A stretch of DNA of 64,000 nucleotides from Capitulum mitella (taxonomy: Eukaryota > Arthropoda > Thecostraca > Pollicipedomorpha > Pollicipedidae). Under the pieces are notes generated by a model. The model had not been told where the DNA came from. It worked only from the letters and a program-made list of their open reading frames with translations, and searched no databases. The stretch spans positions 16,864,733-16,928,732 of the forward strand of contig CP099839.1 in the NCBI GenBank assembly GCA_030062745.1. The letters run 5' to 3'. The translations under genes and the position numbers were made by a program. This document shows, in pieces, positions 36,094 to 46,130 of the stretch (the stretch's first letter is position 1; each line of letters begins with the position of its first letter).

Positions 36094-36261
36094 GTCCTCC
36101 AGATTTCAGCAAACTGCAGCAGCTCGAGTCCAAGGCCAGAGCAAATGAGGCGGCGCCAGAGCCCAAACCCTCGCCGTGGGAGTCGGTCAAGCTGGTGCCT
36201 CCTCCCCCGCCGCCTCCCCCTCCTCCCGCCTCCCGCTTACCGCCGCCGCCGCCACTGCCAG
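36094..36261 (+). CDS. WH2 gene exon D: second polyproline stretch
   Basis: The acceptor AACCAACAG gives GT plus codons reading PPDFSKLQQLESKARANEAA, then KPSPWESVKLV, ten prolines, ASRL, five prolines and LPG. The phase agrees with exon C. The donor is CCAG|GTAGAT. If unspliced, the frame runs 11 more codons to a TAA at about 36294, which could be an alternative end. One base is left at the donor, but exon E supplies only one, so an unseen small exon or a sequencing indel lies between D and E. Confidence 0.75.
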
Positions 36262-36978
36262 GTAGATCGACGTCACTGTCCAGCGAGAGTGGCTAACAGT
36301 GGTCTCGTGTACTAATTTCATGGTATGCGGGACCAAATACAATGACAGATCGTGACTCCTTTGATTGCCTAAAATCATGTTCTTAGCGGCACCTTTTTGT
36401 AACATGGTCCGCCTTTCCTGTTGAAGTGTGCCCATTTTCCACGTTACGTGCATGCTCGTGCAATGCGCTAAAAAGACGTATTACAAGAATGACGGAGGCA
36501 TGCAGCAGATGAGGCAGCTGCATTGACCACACGAAGAATGGTAACTCAACTCTTTGCTCGGCCAAATAACCTGGTTGCTGAGAGTTGCAGGGTTCCAGAG
36601 GACCCTCTGGGCGCGTTAATGAAAACTACCATTTTCCCAGTTGCTAAAACCCATGCGTGCTCTGTTCCTACTAGCTGAACAGTGGCCCTGCAATCGTCTC
36701 AGCACTTGTGTTCGGTTATGTGAAATCATCATCCCCAACGGCTTGCTCATCAGCGAGGAACAAATCCGACAAAGCGTGTACCGTTATCTTTATGGTTATG
36801 ATTTGGCCGTCTTCTTAAAATTTTAGAACTCGTGAAGGTATGTGCCAACGTCAGCATTGGGAAAGGCCCAGTGTTTTAAGTCCTTCATAAATGGAAGTTT
36901 AAATGTTACGCGTGTTTCTTAATTACGTGACGGGCTGTGTTCCATCCCGGGCCGGTATCTGCTCATCGTTTAATGTAG

Positions 36979-37198
36979 GGCTGAGAGTGACCGCACATAC
37001 CGACGGTCGGCAGACAAGGCTCCGCTAACGTCCTCCCAGCTGGAGAAGCTGGAGCGGCTGAGGAGGACGCCGCGCCGCCGGCCCGACTGGAGCGACATGA
37101 TGAAGGAGATCAGACAGCCTACACATGGACTGCGCCACGTCCAGTGCAAGGACCGCAGCGCGCCCATCATCCACGGCCTGAAACGGCGCGGCAGTGAG
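36979..37198 (+). CDS. WH2 gene exon E: first WH2 motif
   Basis: The acceptor TTAATGTAG is followed by one base and the frame AESDRTYRRSADKAPLTSSQ, LEKLERLRRTPRRRPDW, then SDMMKEIRQPTHGLRHVQC and KDRSAPIIHGLKRRGSE. The last part fits the WH2 pattern: an amphipathic helix (MMKEIR), a short linker, L-R-H-V in place of LKKT/V, and the basic K-D-R-S-A-P tail. WH2 motifs bind the barbed-end cleft of actin monomers. The linker QPTHG is slightly longer than in exon F. Ending at GAG|GTTGGT (37198) gives phase 0, which fits exon F; GCA|GTGAGG at 37193 is a stronger donor but gives the wrong phase. Confidence 0.8.
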
Positions 37199-37215
37199 GT
37201 TGGTGTACAGCGATA

Positions 37216-37575
37216 GATTCTTCATCTACGACCAGAAGCAGCGAGGTAGCCAGGTCATTGGCACGGCTGTAGTTTTCTATCTATTTGTGGGGGCTGCGGC
37301 ACCCCCAATATTAATAGGGCACCCACTGATTTATGAATTTAATATGGGACCATGGGGGGTAGGAACCCACAACAATCTGAAACTTCCAAGATCACGCATA
37401 GGCGAGCACCCTAAATCTATTTCAGGAATGTAGTTACTGACAAAAATTCCAAAAAGTTGCATTTTTGGTCTATGCTGCACCTATCCTTCATCCAGGACCT
37501 GAAACTGCGGGAAACTAATGCCAACGGTGTATCCTTCATCCACGACCTGAAACGACAGGGTGGTCGGATCAGTGG
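37216..37575 (+). repeat. Degenerate copies of the end of exon E
   Basis: Just downstream of exon E are three related stretches encoding FFIYDQKQRGS (37219-37251), SFIQDLKLRE (about 37483-37513) and SFIHDLKRQGG (about 37531-37564). They resemble PIIHGLKRRG at the end of exon E in DNA as well (TCATCCACGACCTGAAACG versus TCATCCACGGCCTGAAACG). A fourth, non-coding echo lies at about 38818-38863, on the other side of the R3c insertion. They may be decayed duplicated exon ends or alternative exons. Confidence 0.6.
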
Positions 37576-37581
37576 TATATA

Positions 37582-38811
37582 TTAACCCGCGCACGACCGT
37601 CGGCCCGTTTCGAACATCGGCGACTGGGGGGGGGGCAGTTGGCCGCCCCCCCCCCTAACTCACGAATGGTTCGTCGCAAGATAAAAATAAGCATACCGTT
37701 TGGAAGGCTTGTGACGAGTAGAGCTCGAAACTGGTCTCATTTTTTTAGTTTTAGATAATATGTAAGCAATGTACGCCCTGTTTATCTTTTCTCATAACCG
37801 ATTGCATGAGACCGAGAAATGGCCTGAATCTCAAGGGCTGTCACCAATAACGCCTAGGTAAAGCCACCAGCGCACAAGTAAAGGTCCGCGGATGCTGATA
37901 CACGTCTAATTTCCCCAGATTTGTTCAATATATACGCCGAAACGTTGAGTTAAAGACACGGCAATTCTCCCGCCAGCTGTCGGAGTGCGCCGCTGCCGTA
38001 TGCAGCACCAAATTGACCGGAACTAATTTTAGCGTTCCTTTATTTTCGCAAAAAAAGCCCATCTATGTAAATTTTATTGATCTTAGTGATTCCTGTCATG
38101 GTTTTTCATGCTTAAAATTCAGAAAAATTAATTAGTTACCAATTTACACAATTGGCGTAACTTTATTCGCGAGAGCCTGTTTATTTCAAAAATATGCAAT
38201 TTTCCAGACTTTTTGAGGTTCCTGGTATTACTTACGTCTGTGCAAGCAAGTTATTCCATTTGCTACCCATTCTGAGTAATTCATCGTCGATTTCGACGGT
38301 GGTACATTTTGGCTCACTACAGTTATTCGTGACATGACCCCAGGTCAATGGCTGGAAGTCGTTGATATTTTGCCCAATGACGGCAACTAGATGCCTGCTT
38401 CACTCCACACTAAAAATGTTATGAAATAGTCCGTCAATTTCCGGATAAACGACGATATGTCTTAAAAATGGGCTTGACCTTGGGTCAATGGCTTGGAAAC
38501 TTCCGAAAAATCTGAGATAGCAGATTTGTTGCATCTATCACGATCACTATTCCCTGAAAGTATTATTGAGATATCTTGTTTTGCAAAAAAGTTAGACGGC
38601 GCTAAATTTTTTTTGGACATAGGTCTGTTTGTCCTGACCTAGGTCAGGCACCTGACCTGACCTGAGGTCAAAATTTTGACACGAGATATACAATTGATGA
38701 AGCAAAAGCTACACGAAGTTTCGTGGCTCTGTGTTTGTTCGTTCTCTCGCAATCCCAGAAAAACTTTAGGGGGGGGGCAATTAACTGCCCTCCCAGTCGG
38801 GGACGGGTTAA
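37582..38811 (-). mobile_element. R3c: TTAA element, family R3, inverted, in the E-F intron
   Basis: TTAACCCGCGCACGACCGTC at the left and GTCGGGGACGGGTTAA at the right form the inverted termini, both with intact TTAA. The interior is the reverse complement of R3a. A G/C homopolymer pair lies near each end (37627-37655, 38769-38778). It contains the everted pair TGACCT-G-AGGTCA at 38658-38670. No transposase is present. It has split the array of exon-E-like copies. Confidence 0.9.
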
Positions 38812-39530
38812 CGCTTATCTGAGAAGCTGAAACGGACAGGTGGTTTAGACATTAGTGTATGACCCACCATGTGAGCACTAGACCTGAAAGGACCGGCTCA
38901 AATAGCCATGAATCGGGATCAGTCCGTTAGCATGCCAAAAGTGCCGCCAGTAAGAATGATGCATGCAAGATCGTGACAGGCGGAAAATATGGAGTGAGGT
39001 GATACAAGATGATTCGAGGCATATGATCCAGCCACGGGTGCGATGTCAGCATCTCTGTTCCCAAGTTTGGGGCCACGTCGTGCGTTCCAGCGTCTTGCGG
39101 CTAGCCGAAGAAACAATGGTTTAAAATTGATACGAGAGGTTGCGCCACCTTCGGTATTCTTGCACAGGCCCACGGCGACTGATGTACACGGTCATGTCTC
39201 GTGATCAGGGGCGTTATCGTTGGCGCTCGGCTCACAAGTGGACGGTGATGAAGGTGGAGCGATAGTGTTTGGCACTGAACGACATGCCACTGAATGACGT
39301 GACACTTCCGGCGTTGTGGGCGTAGTCGTCCCTTTTTTCCTGGGATGCAGACATTTCCCGCAAATTGTCACAGACCTTCTTTCTCCAGGGCAAAGAGCCA
39401 CAGTGTGCAAGCCAACTGCACATAATACATCACGCTTATGATCTGTTGAACCTCGATCATCCTGCTGAACTCGGCTCATGGGATACGTGAATACATGCAG
39501 GCACGTAAATGCGGCCTGGTAGTCAAACTT
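38812..39530. other. Intron spacer, no feature beyond a repeat echo
   Basis: Part of the long E-F intron. It starts with the fourth exon-E-like echo (38818-38863); the rest has only short, unrecognised open frames. Confidence 0.4.
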
Positions 39531-40616
39531 TTTACCCGCGCAGTGGAAGGGGGTTTCGCGCTGAAGCGCACTGGAATGGGGGGACACAAAAGTTCCTCAC
39601 TTCCGATCTCGGAAACGGAAAGAACGACAGACATGAGGTTTTGTGGACAGGGTGGGACCATTACGATTTACATTGTGTGCAATTTTCATGACCCTAAGTC
39701 AATATCTTCAAGGCCAAGTGGGCTCGATAAGGTCAACTTTGGGCACTTTCTCGGCCCTTACAGGCCATTCCGTACGACTTTTCGGACGAAACGAGAAAAA
39801 GGGCGTTTGTCGGGTCGTTAAAACGTGGAATATGACAATTTCCATTCATTTGTCGTCTAATCTGAGGATTTCAGGTTGAGGTCATGTCGGGTCGTTGACC
39901 TATTGCGTCATTTTTTTATCTTTTGCAGGTCAGATTTCTTGACATGGGATAGTTTGAGTGTAGATAAGGGCGCTACACGCATCTTTGCCCTGGTATGCAT
40001 TTATGGGTATCATTGTGCGCACACGTGTTTTTATTAAGGTTTTTGAATGCATAAATCATACGAATCGACATGTCGCAAAGTAAATCTGGACCAGGTCACA
40101 AGAATTTTGACCTTGACCTTTAATGACCTTGGCCTTCACTGACCCTGGTATATGTAAGCTTATTAGTGTGCGCACACGTGTTTTCATTAGGGTCTTTGAA
40201 CGCATATTTCATACAAACCGACATGTTGCAAAGCAAATCTGGATCAGGTCACAAGCTGGTTGACCTTGTCCCTTACTGACCCTGACTTTGGTCTTGATAC
40301 ATCCATCAGCTGTGCCCGAATGAATGAATGTGTTCAAATGGTAGAACGCTAGTCTTAGGTAGAACGCTAGTCCTTTCACAAAGTTCCCATTTGTCTGAGA
40401 CAACCGTTGTTTTCTTTATGTTTGCCGGTCTTCGAATGCTTGAAACTGGAAAAATTTCCCGCCGATTTTCGATTTTTCTGCGTCAGTCGACGAGTTATCA
40501 AATTACCATAAATGTCACGAAGTAGCAGCAACCAACCCCAATCCGATCTTGAGATTTTGAAGAAAAATAGGTGGGGGGGGGGGTACAAAAAGACTCCCTT
40601 CCAGTGTGCGTGCTAA
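39531..40616 (+). mobile_element. R1c: TTAA element, family R1, worn ends
   Basis: The left end reads TTTACCCGCGCAGTGGAAGG and the right end CCAGTGTGCGTGCTAA, so both TTAA edges have one change. The interior follows R1a closely but has lost one internal block. DR0 site TGACCTTGACCT is at 40108-40119. A G homopolymer lies at 40571-40583. No transposase is present. Confidence 0.88.
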
Positions 40617-41179
40617 AATGCCTGTGTTATTGGTTTGACATAAATATAAGTAAACCAATGTGCAAATTAATGAGAACAGAGCGCGATTTCGAGTAATCCC
40701 AATGTAATTGCATTACGCATGCTGAAAAGCCCCTCCATATGACTTGTCATTTTTTTCATCGATGAGCCAGTGTTTAACCAGTCGTGTTCTGCCAGGCGGG
40801 CTTTTCTTATTGCGCATACGCAGTTTAAGGCGGTTGATGCCATTGTTTTATCAGCCCACAGGGGTGTCGATTTGTATTCTTTGGAGAGATCCCTGGTCTA
40901 CCCAATGTTGTTTTAGGTCCTCCAGTATTTTCTGCCGGTTTTAAAGGAAATGAGTGATAACGAAAAGAACGGCTTCATTAGACAAGAGATAGGCAGGAAG
41001 TAAGGGATAAAGTCTAAAGTGATGCATCTATCTATTTTTCTACCCTTTATTATTACATATACCTATATACATGGGGATAAACGCAGTTTTTCATTTGATA
41101 AATGGTAACAAAAAACTGTAAATCTCTGCTGATCAAAATAAAGTGGGTTAAATCCGTTGAGAAACCCACATTTGGGGGA
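40617..41179. other. Intron spacer upstream of the Tc1 relic
   Basis: AT-rich intron DNA. The left terminal repeat of the Tc1-like element should lie here, but I could not match a sequence to the right flank, so it may be lost. Confidence 0.35.
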
Positions 41180-42325
41180 GGTAAGGATGTCTTGCCTTCG
41201 GCTCGGCCCCCAATCATTTACAGAAATTGACTCCCTTGTCAGCCAATATTGCATCAGATCCGACTCAGCCATCGATCGCGATGGACGTGACATCCAGGAA
41301 ATGCACAAAGATCGTTACACTGCACGAGCACACATCCAAGACCCAAAGGGATATGGCAAGTATAGTTGGTGTCAGCCTCGCGACCGTCAGCCGTGTCGTC
41401 AACTTGAGGAAGGAGACCGGAACTGTTCCTCTAAAGTGCAAGGGAAAACGTGGCCGAAGGAAGAAAACTACGCCAAGAGACGTTGTATGTTTACTACGGG
41501 AAAGTTAAAGAATACCCTCGCAAGGCAAGTGACATATTGAATAGGGATCCGAATAAGAAAGGGATAGAGCCCTTCTGCGGTTCGCAGACGGCTTTAAGCA
41601 ACACGAAAAGCCAGCCAACCCATCAAAAAACAGCTCCTGACAAAACCTCCGGCGGGAAAACTTACCAATGTAGCGATGAGATACAACAACCAGACAAAAG
41701 AAGATTGGAGAAATGTGGTATTCGGTGATGAAAGCCATTTCATTGTCCATGGTCAGCGAAGTCAGCATGTTCGTCGATCACCTGGAGAGAAGCTTCGCGA
41801 TTCTCACATCAACGACAGCGTGAAACAACCACAGAAAAAAAAATGTTTTGAGGCTGCTTCAGTTATATCAGTGTTGGTTCCTTGCAGCCAGTCGAGTATA
41901 TGATGCGCCCTCAACATGACATTGAGGTTCTGCGAAGCAGAGTTGTTCCACAGCTGAAAAAAACGACTTCCTGACGGCTGTGGGATATTTCAGCAAGATC
42001 TGGCCCAATGCCACATGTCAAAAGCGGTAAACAACTTCATGACTCAACAGCATATAGACATGCTGGACTGGCCCGGGAACTCTCTGGATTTAAATCCAGT
42101 CGAGAATCTGTGGCCTGTTTGCAAAGGTCGCCTTCGTGAAAAGGAATGTACGACAGAAGAGAAGCTTATTCAGATACTGTTTGAGGTCTCGTTTGGAGAT
42201 CTCTAAAACCATCAACGTTTGTCTTCAAAGTTTGTTGACTATGCCCAACCGCGTTCAAATATTGCTGAAAAACAAAGGAAGGGATATCATGTGCTGACAG
42301 GGAGTGTCGAAATGAGAAGCTAAGT
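41180..42325 (+). pseudogene. Tc1/mariner-type transposase relic (DD34E)
   Basis: A broken + strand transposase. The helix-turn-helix part reads TQRDMASIVGVSLATVSRVV, then a basic GKRGRRKKTTPRD linker (frame from 41227). The frame shifts at about 41500 into YPRKASDILNRDPNKKGIE, then again at about 41676 into DWRNVVFGDESHF (first catalytic Asp, 41727-41729) and RSQHVRRSPGEKL. The second Asp is in FQQDLAQCH (41997-41999) and the Glu in LNPVENLW (42102-42104), exactly 34 residues apart as in Tc1 elements. A TGA stands before the second block (about 41974). All three acidic residues survive, but frame shifts and stops make it inactive. No terminal repeats were identified. Confidence 0.88.
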
Positions 42326-44296
42326 GAAATACAAAACATTTACAATTTCTATTTATTTCTAAATGCTTATTTCAATTCATTTGCACAAGGATGTATTTGA
42401 ACGGACAGTACATTACACCCGCTGTCTTACATTGTCATTTGTTTCCTGTCGTCGTCATTTGTTTCCCGTCCGTCGTGACCTAATCAGCGGATTAGCGGCA
42501 GTCCGCTGCAGTTGCGCTTGGTTAGGTCACGGTGGCCTCTTCATGGAAACGAATTACGGTCTTTTGGAGACAGAGTGGCATCCAAGGCCACGCTGATCCG
42601 TTGCTCTGAGGGACTCGCTGCCGCCTATGATGTTGGGCAGTCCGTATTCTGCTGGTGGCAGCGAGTTCTTGAACGCCGCGCAGTCCGTGCTCTGATAGTG
42701 GAGGCTAGTACTTGAACCAGGACCGCCGAGAAAAGGAGTTATTCAGTCCACTCATTTGAACTGTGGTCTGATCCTGAATCCTGAAATCTGTCCCCGGCCG
42801 GAACTGCCCCGAGCTATCAGCCAGTTCAAAGGTCAGCCGGAGCCGACCCCTGCTGGCCAGACTATTGACCGCACCTGCCACACGGGGTTCCGCGCCGTCG
42901 CAGAGCCGGTCCGTCCACGCCGAGACAGCTGAAACCCGCGCGCTACTTCCACAGGACCAGGCTCCAGGTCTTAAAGACCACAACAGTAGGAAGCACATGC
43001 AGTGAAAAAGAGAAGAAAAACATTTGGTTTCACAACACGCCACATACAACTTCGAAAACGTACTATGGATGACCCCTCTGTCGTTGCAACGCTTCGTAAG
43101 TGAATACTCAGTCTTCAGCTACCTCGTTCCGTGGAACCAGCATTGGCGCCTGTTGGCTCCAGAACGTTTGGTGACTGGTACTTCTGTCCGTCCGTCATTC
43201 GGTCTATTCTGTTACGTGTTGATATCATCCATCAGTGGCCAGTACACTGCAACAAGATCATCAGAGACGCCATCACCCGGATGAAAGTCACCGTTCGCTC
43301 GTCACTGAATATCAGCGACGACCGTTACGATCATCAAAAGGCGGCGAAACCCACCGCTTCTACACAACACAGCGTCACCCACAACTGAGCGTCGCCGTCA
43401 CGTGCCCGGGAAAGCTCGCGTCTGTCTCTGCTCGTCCGGGTGGCTGCTTGCCGCCATCTAGACCGGCGTTTTCAAGACACGGTGGCTGCAGCCATTGGCT
43501 AGTATGCAAGTCCATGCTTTGTGGGTCTCAGTGGTCTGTGCCAGTGGGTCTCAGCATGCCGGCATGTTAATGCTGATACCGCCGACAGTCTCATTAGTGC
43601 TGTCAGGAAACGATCTTCGAGACTGTAACGGTGGTGAAGTATGGCGCTGCGTTTGACAGCTGCCGGGTGCTCAGCCATCACGAGCGCCAGATAATATGTC
43701 GCTTTCATGGACGTCAGTCCGGATAGGGCACACATCGTAGCGTCATTATCTACGACTGATAGTCTACAAAAGCCATTGATATGCTCAACAGATCAAGGTC
43801 ATCTTAGGCAGCATAATATTCGAAATGGTCGAGTGGATTGGGATGCGAGAGATAATGCGCCCGTGAACTGCAAAAACGAAAACCCAAACTTGTATGATTG
43901 CGTGGCCCTGACCACGCTATACAGTATGTGATGATTGGGATGAGTCCACTGTTAATTCAAAATTGTTTCTAATGAACAAAAAAACTCGTAAGTTTGGTGT
44001 AAGCAGAGTTGAAATCAGGGTCCATATTAAGCAGGGCTTCAGTGCTGTGACTTTTGTGCAGGTCATGACGTCGTCGCTCAGGTGGGCACGAGTATGACAT
44101 AATACTGCCCCGTGGCACAGATTCGAAGGGCGCGGAGGTGCCTTTACTTGCTGTCAATGCCAAGACACGACTGGCAGGTAGTGTGGGCAAACATATTGTT
44201 TGGATTCGGAAGTGCCAGGTCCTCGTCATTATTAAACCCAACGGTATCAGCCACACAGCGGAAATGAACCAGTTTCCGCACAACAGCAGGGACGCC
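42326..44296. other. Intron stretch, no gene seen
   Basis: GC-moderate DNA with short open frames on both strands (for instance minus 43049-42705, plus 43235-43570), none with a recognised family. No splice-flanked exon in a compatible phase was found. Confidence 0.35.
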
Positions 44297-45455
44297 TTAA
44301 CCCGCCCCCGACTGGGGGATGGGGCGGTTGACCGCTCCCGTGATGTTTTTCCTAAATTGCGAGAGAACAAACAAACGAAACTTTGCGCACCTTTTGCTTA
44401 ATCATTGTTACATCTTGTCAGAAATTTTTCACCTCAGGTCAACTGAGGTGTTTGACCTAGGTCAGGTCAAGTGGGCGTATATCTAGAAAAGTTTATCGCC
44501 CTGTAACGTGTTTTCGCAAAACATGACATCGCAATAAAACTTTCAAGGGCTAAAGATTTGGATCAATGCAGCAAATCTGCTATCTCGGATTTTTTGGAAA
44601 TGTAAGGGTCATTGGCCTAAGGTCAAGCCCGTTGTCAACATAAGTCATCGTCTTTCGAAAACTGACAGAAGTTTTTTAAAACAATATGGATGTGGGGATA
44701 TCCCGACATCCATTTTCCGTGAATGGGCAAAGTTTTATTGACCTCCGAACACTGACCTGAGGTCAAGTCACAAATAACTGTTATGAGTCAAAGTGCACTG
44801 GTATCAAAATCGGCGATGAACGACTCAGACCAGGTGAAAATGGCGGAACTGGCTCGCACAGTTCTTCTTGAATAAATCTCCACCAGTTTTGTAGACTGGT
44901 AAGTAATGAGTCTTTCCACAATTTAAGCACGAGAAATCATCCCAAGAACCACTAACGTCGAGAAACAATACTTGGAAAGGCATACTTCGTGAAAATGAAA
45001 GCACGCTAAAATTAGTTCTCGTTAATTTCATACCGCCTTTGTCAGCGGCGTGCGCTGTGCAGCGTTGCGAAAATCACCGTGCCTTTAACTCAACGTTCCC
45101 GTGTACATATTAAACAAATGAGAGAAATAAGGCGTGTATCGGCATCTGGGGACTTTTACCTGTCCGCTGGTACCTTTATTTAGACTTTATTTATCACAGC
45201 CCTTGAGATCCAGGTCGTTTCTCGGTCTCATGCATGCGGCTATGACAAAACATATATAGCACGTAAATGGCTTATATATTGTCCAAAACTAAAAATGAGA
45301 ATAGTTTCGAGCTCTACTCGTCACGAGCTTTCCAACGGTGTGCTTATGTTTTATCGCGCGACCAACCGTTCGTGAGTTGGAAGGGGGCTGTCAACCGCGC
45401 CCCCCCCCCCCAGTCGAGCGTGCATGGCACCGATCCACAATCGGGCGCGGGTTAA
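44297..45455 (+). mobile_element. R3b: TTAA element, family R3
   Basis: TTAACCCGCCCCCGACTGGG at the left and CAATCGGGCGCGGGTTAA at the right are inverted termini with intact TTAA on both sides. The interior is colinear with R3a. The everted pair TGACCT-G-AGGTCA is at 44753-44765, matching its counterpart in R3c. A C homopolymer near the right end (45401-45411) mirrors the G-rich left. No transposase is present. Confidence 0.92.
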
Positions 45456-45606
45456 ACTAAACGTGAACTAATCAAAGGCCAAACAAGGAGATAAGTATGA
45501 TGATATGTGTCATGAACCTATGCTAGATGATAGCGATTAGATTCTTGTCTGAATGGTTTTGTGTTCTGAGTGTACCGTGCACGTTGCTTTGCAGTTGGAA
45601 GATTTG

Positions 45607-46130
45607 CTTAACCCGCGCCCGATTGGCAGTCGGCGCCAAGCACGCCCGAATGGAGGTGTTTGACCGCCCCTCTAACGCGTGAACGGTTGATCGCACGGTA
45701 AAAAGAAACATGCCTTTGGAAAGCTCGTAATGAGTGGAGCTCAAAACTGGTCTCATTTTCGGTTTTGGATATTATGTGAACCATTGGCGCTCTCTACATA
45801 TTTTCCCTTATCCGACTGTATGAAACCGAGAAACGGCCTGGATCTCAAGGGCTGTGATTAATAAAGTCTAGGTACAGGTAACAGCGAATGGATAGAAATC
45901 CGCAGATGTCGATACATGTTTAATTTCTCTGATTTGTTTAAGATATACGAGGAAATGTTTAGTTAAAGACAGCTATATTCACGCTACTGCACGGCGGGAA
46001 CTTGTGCCGAACGCAGGATAGCATTAACGAGAACTAATTTTAGTGTCCCTTTATTTTGGTGGCGTGTGCCTTGCCAAGTGATGTGTCTCAATGCCAGTTG
46101 TTCTTGTGATCGTTTTCCGTGCTAAACGTC
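45607..46130 (-). mobile_element. R3d: truncated TTAA element, family R3, inverted
   Basis: It begins TTAACCCGCGCCCGATTGGC, then follows the reverse complement of R3b's right half (ATGAGTGGAGCTCAAAACTGG, AAACGGCCTGGATCTCAAGG). Similarity is lost near 46130, well before the other terminus, so roughly half is missing. It faces R3b across about 150 bases, giving an inverted pair. Confidence 0.75.
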
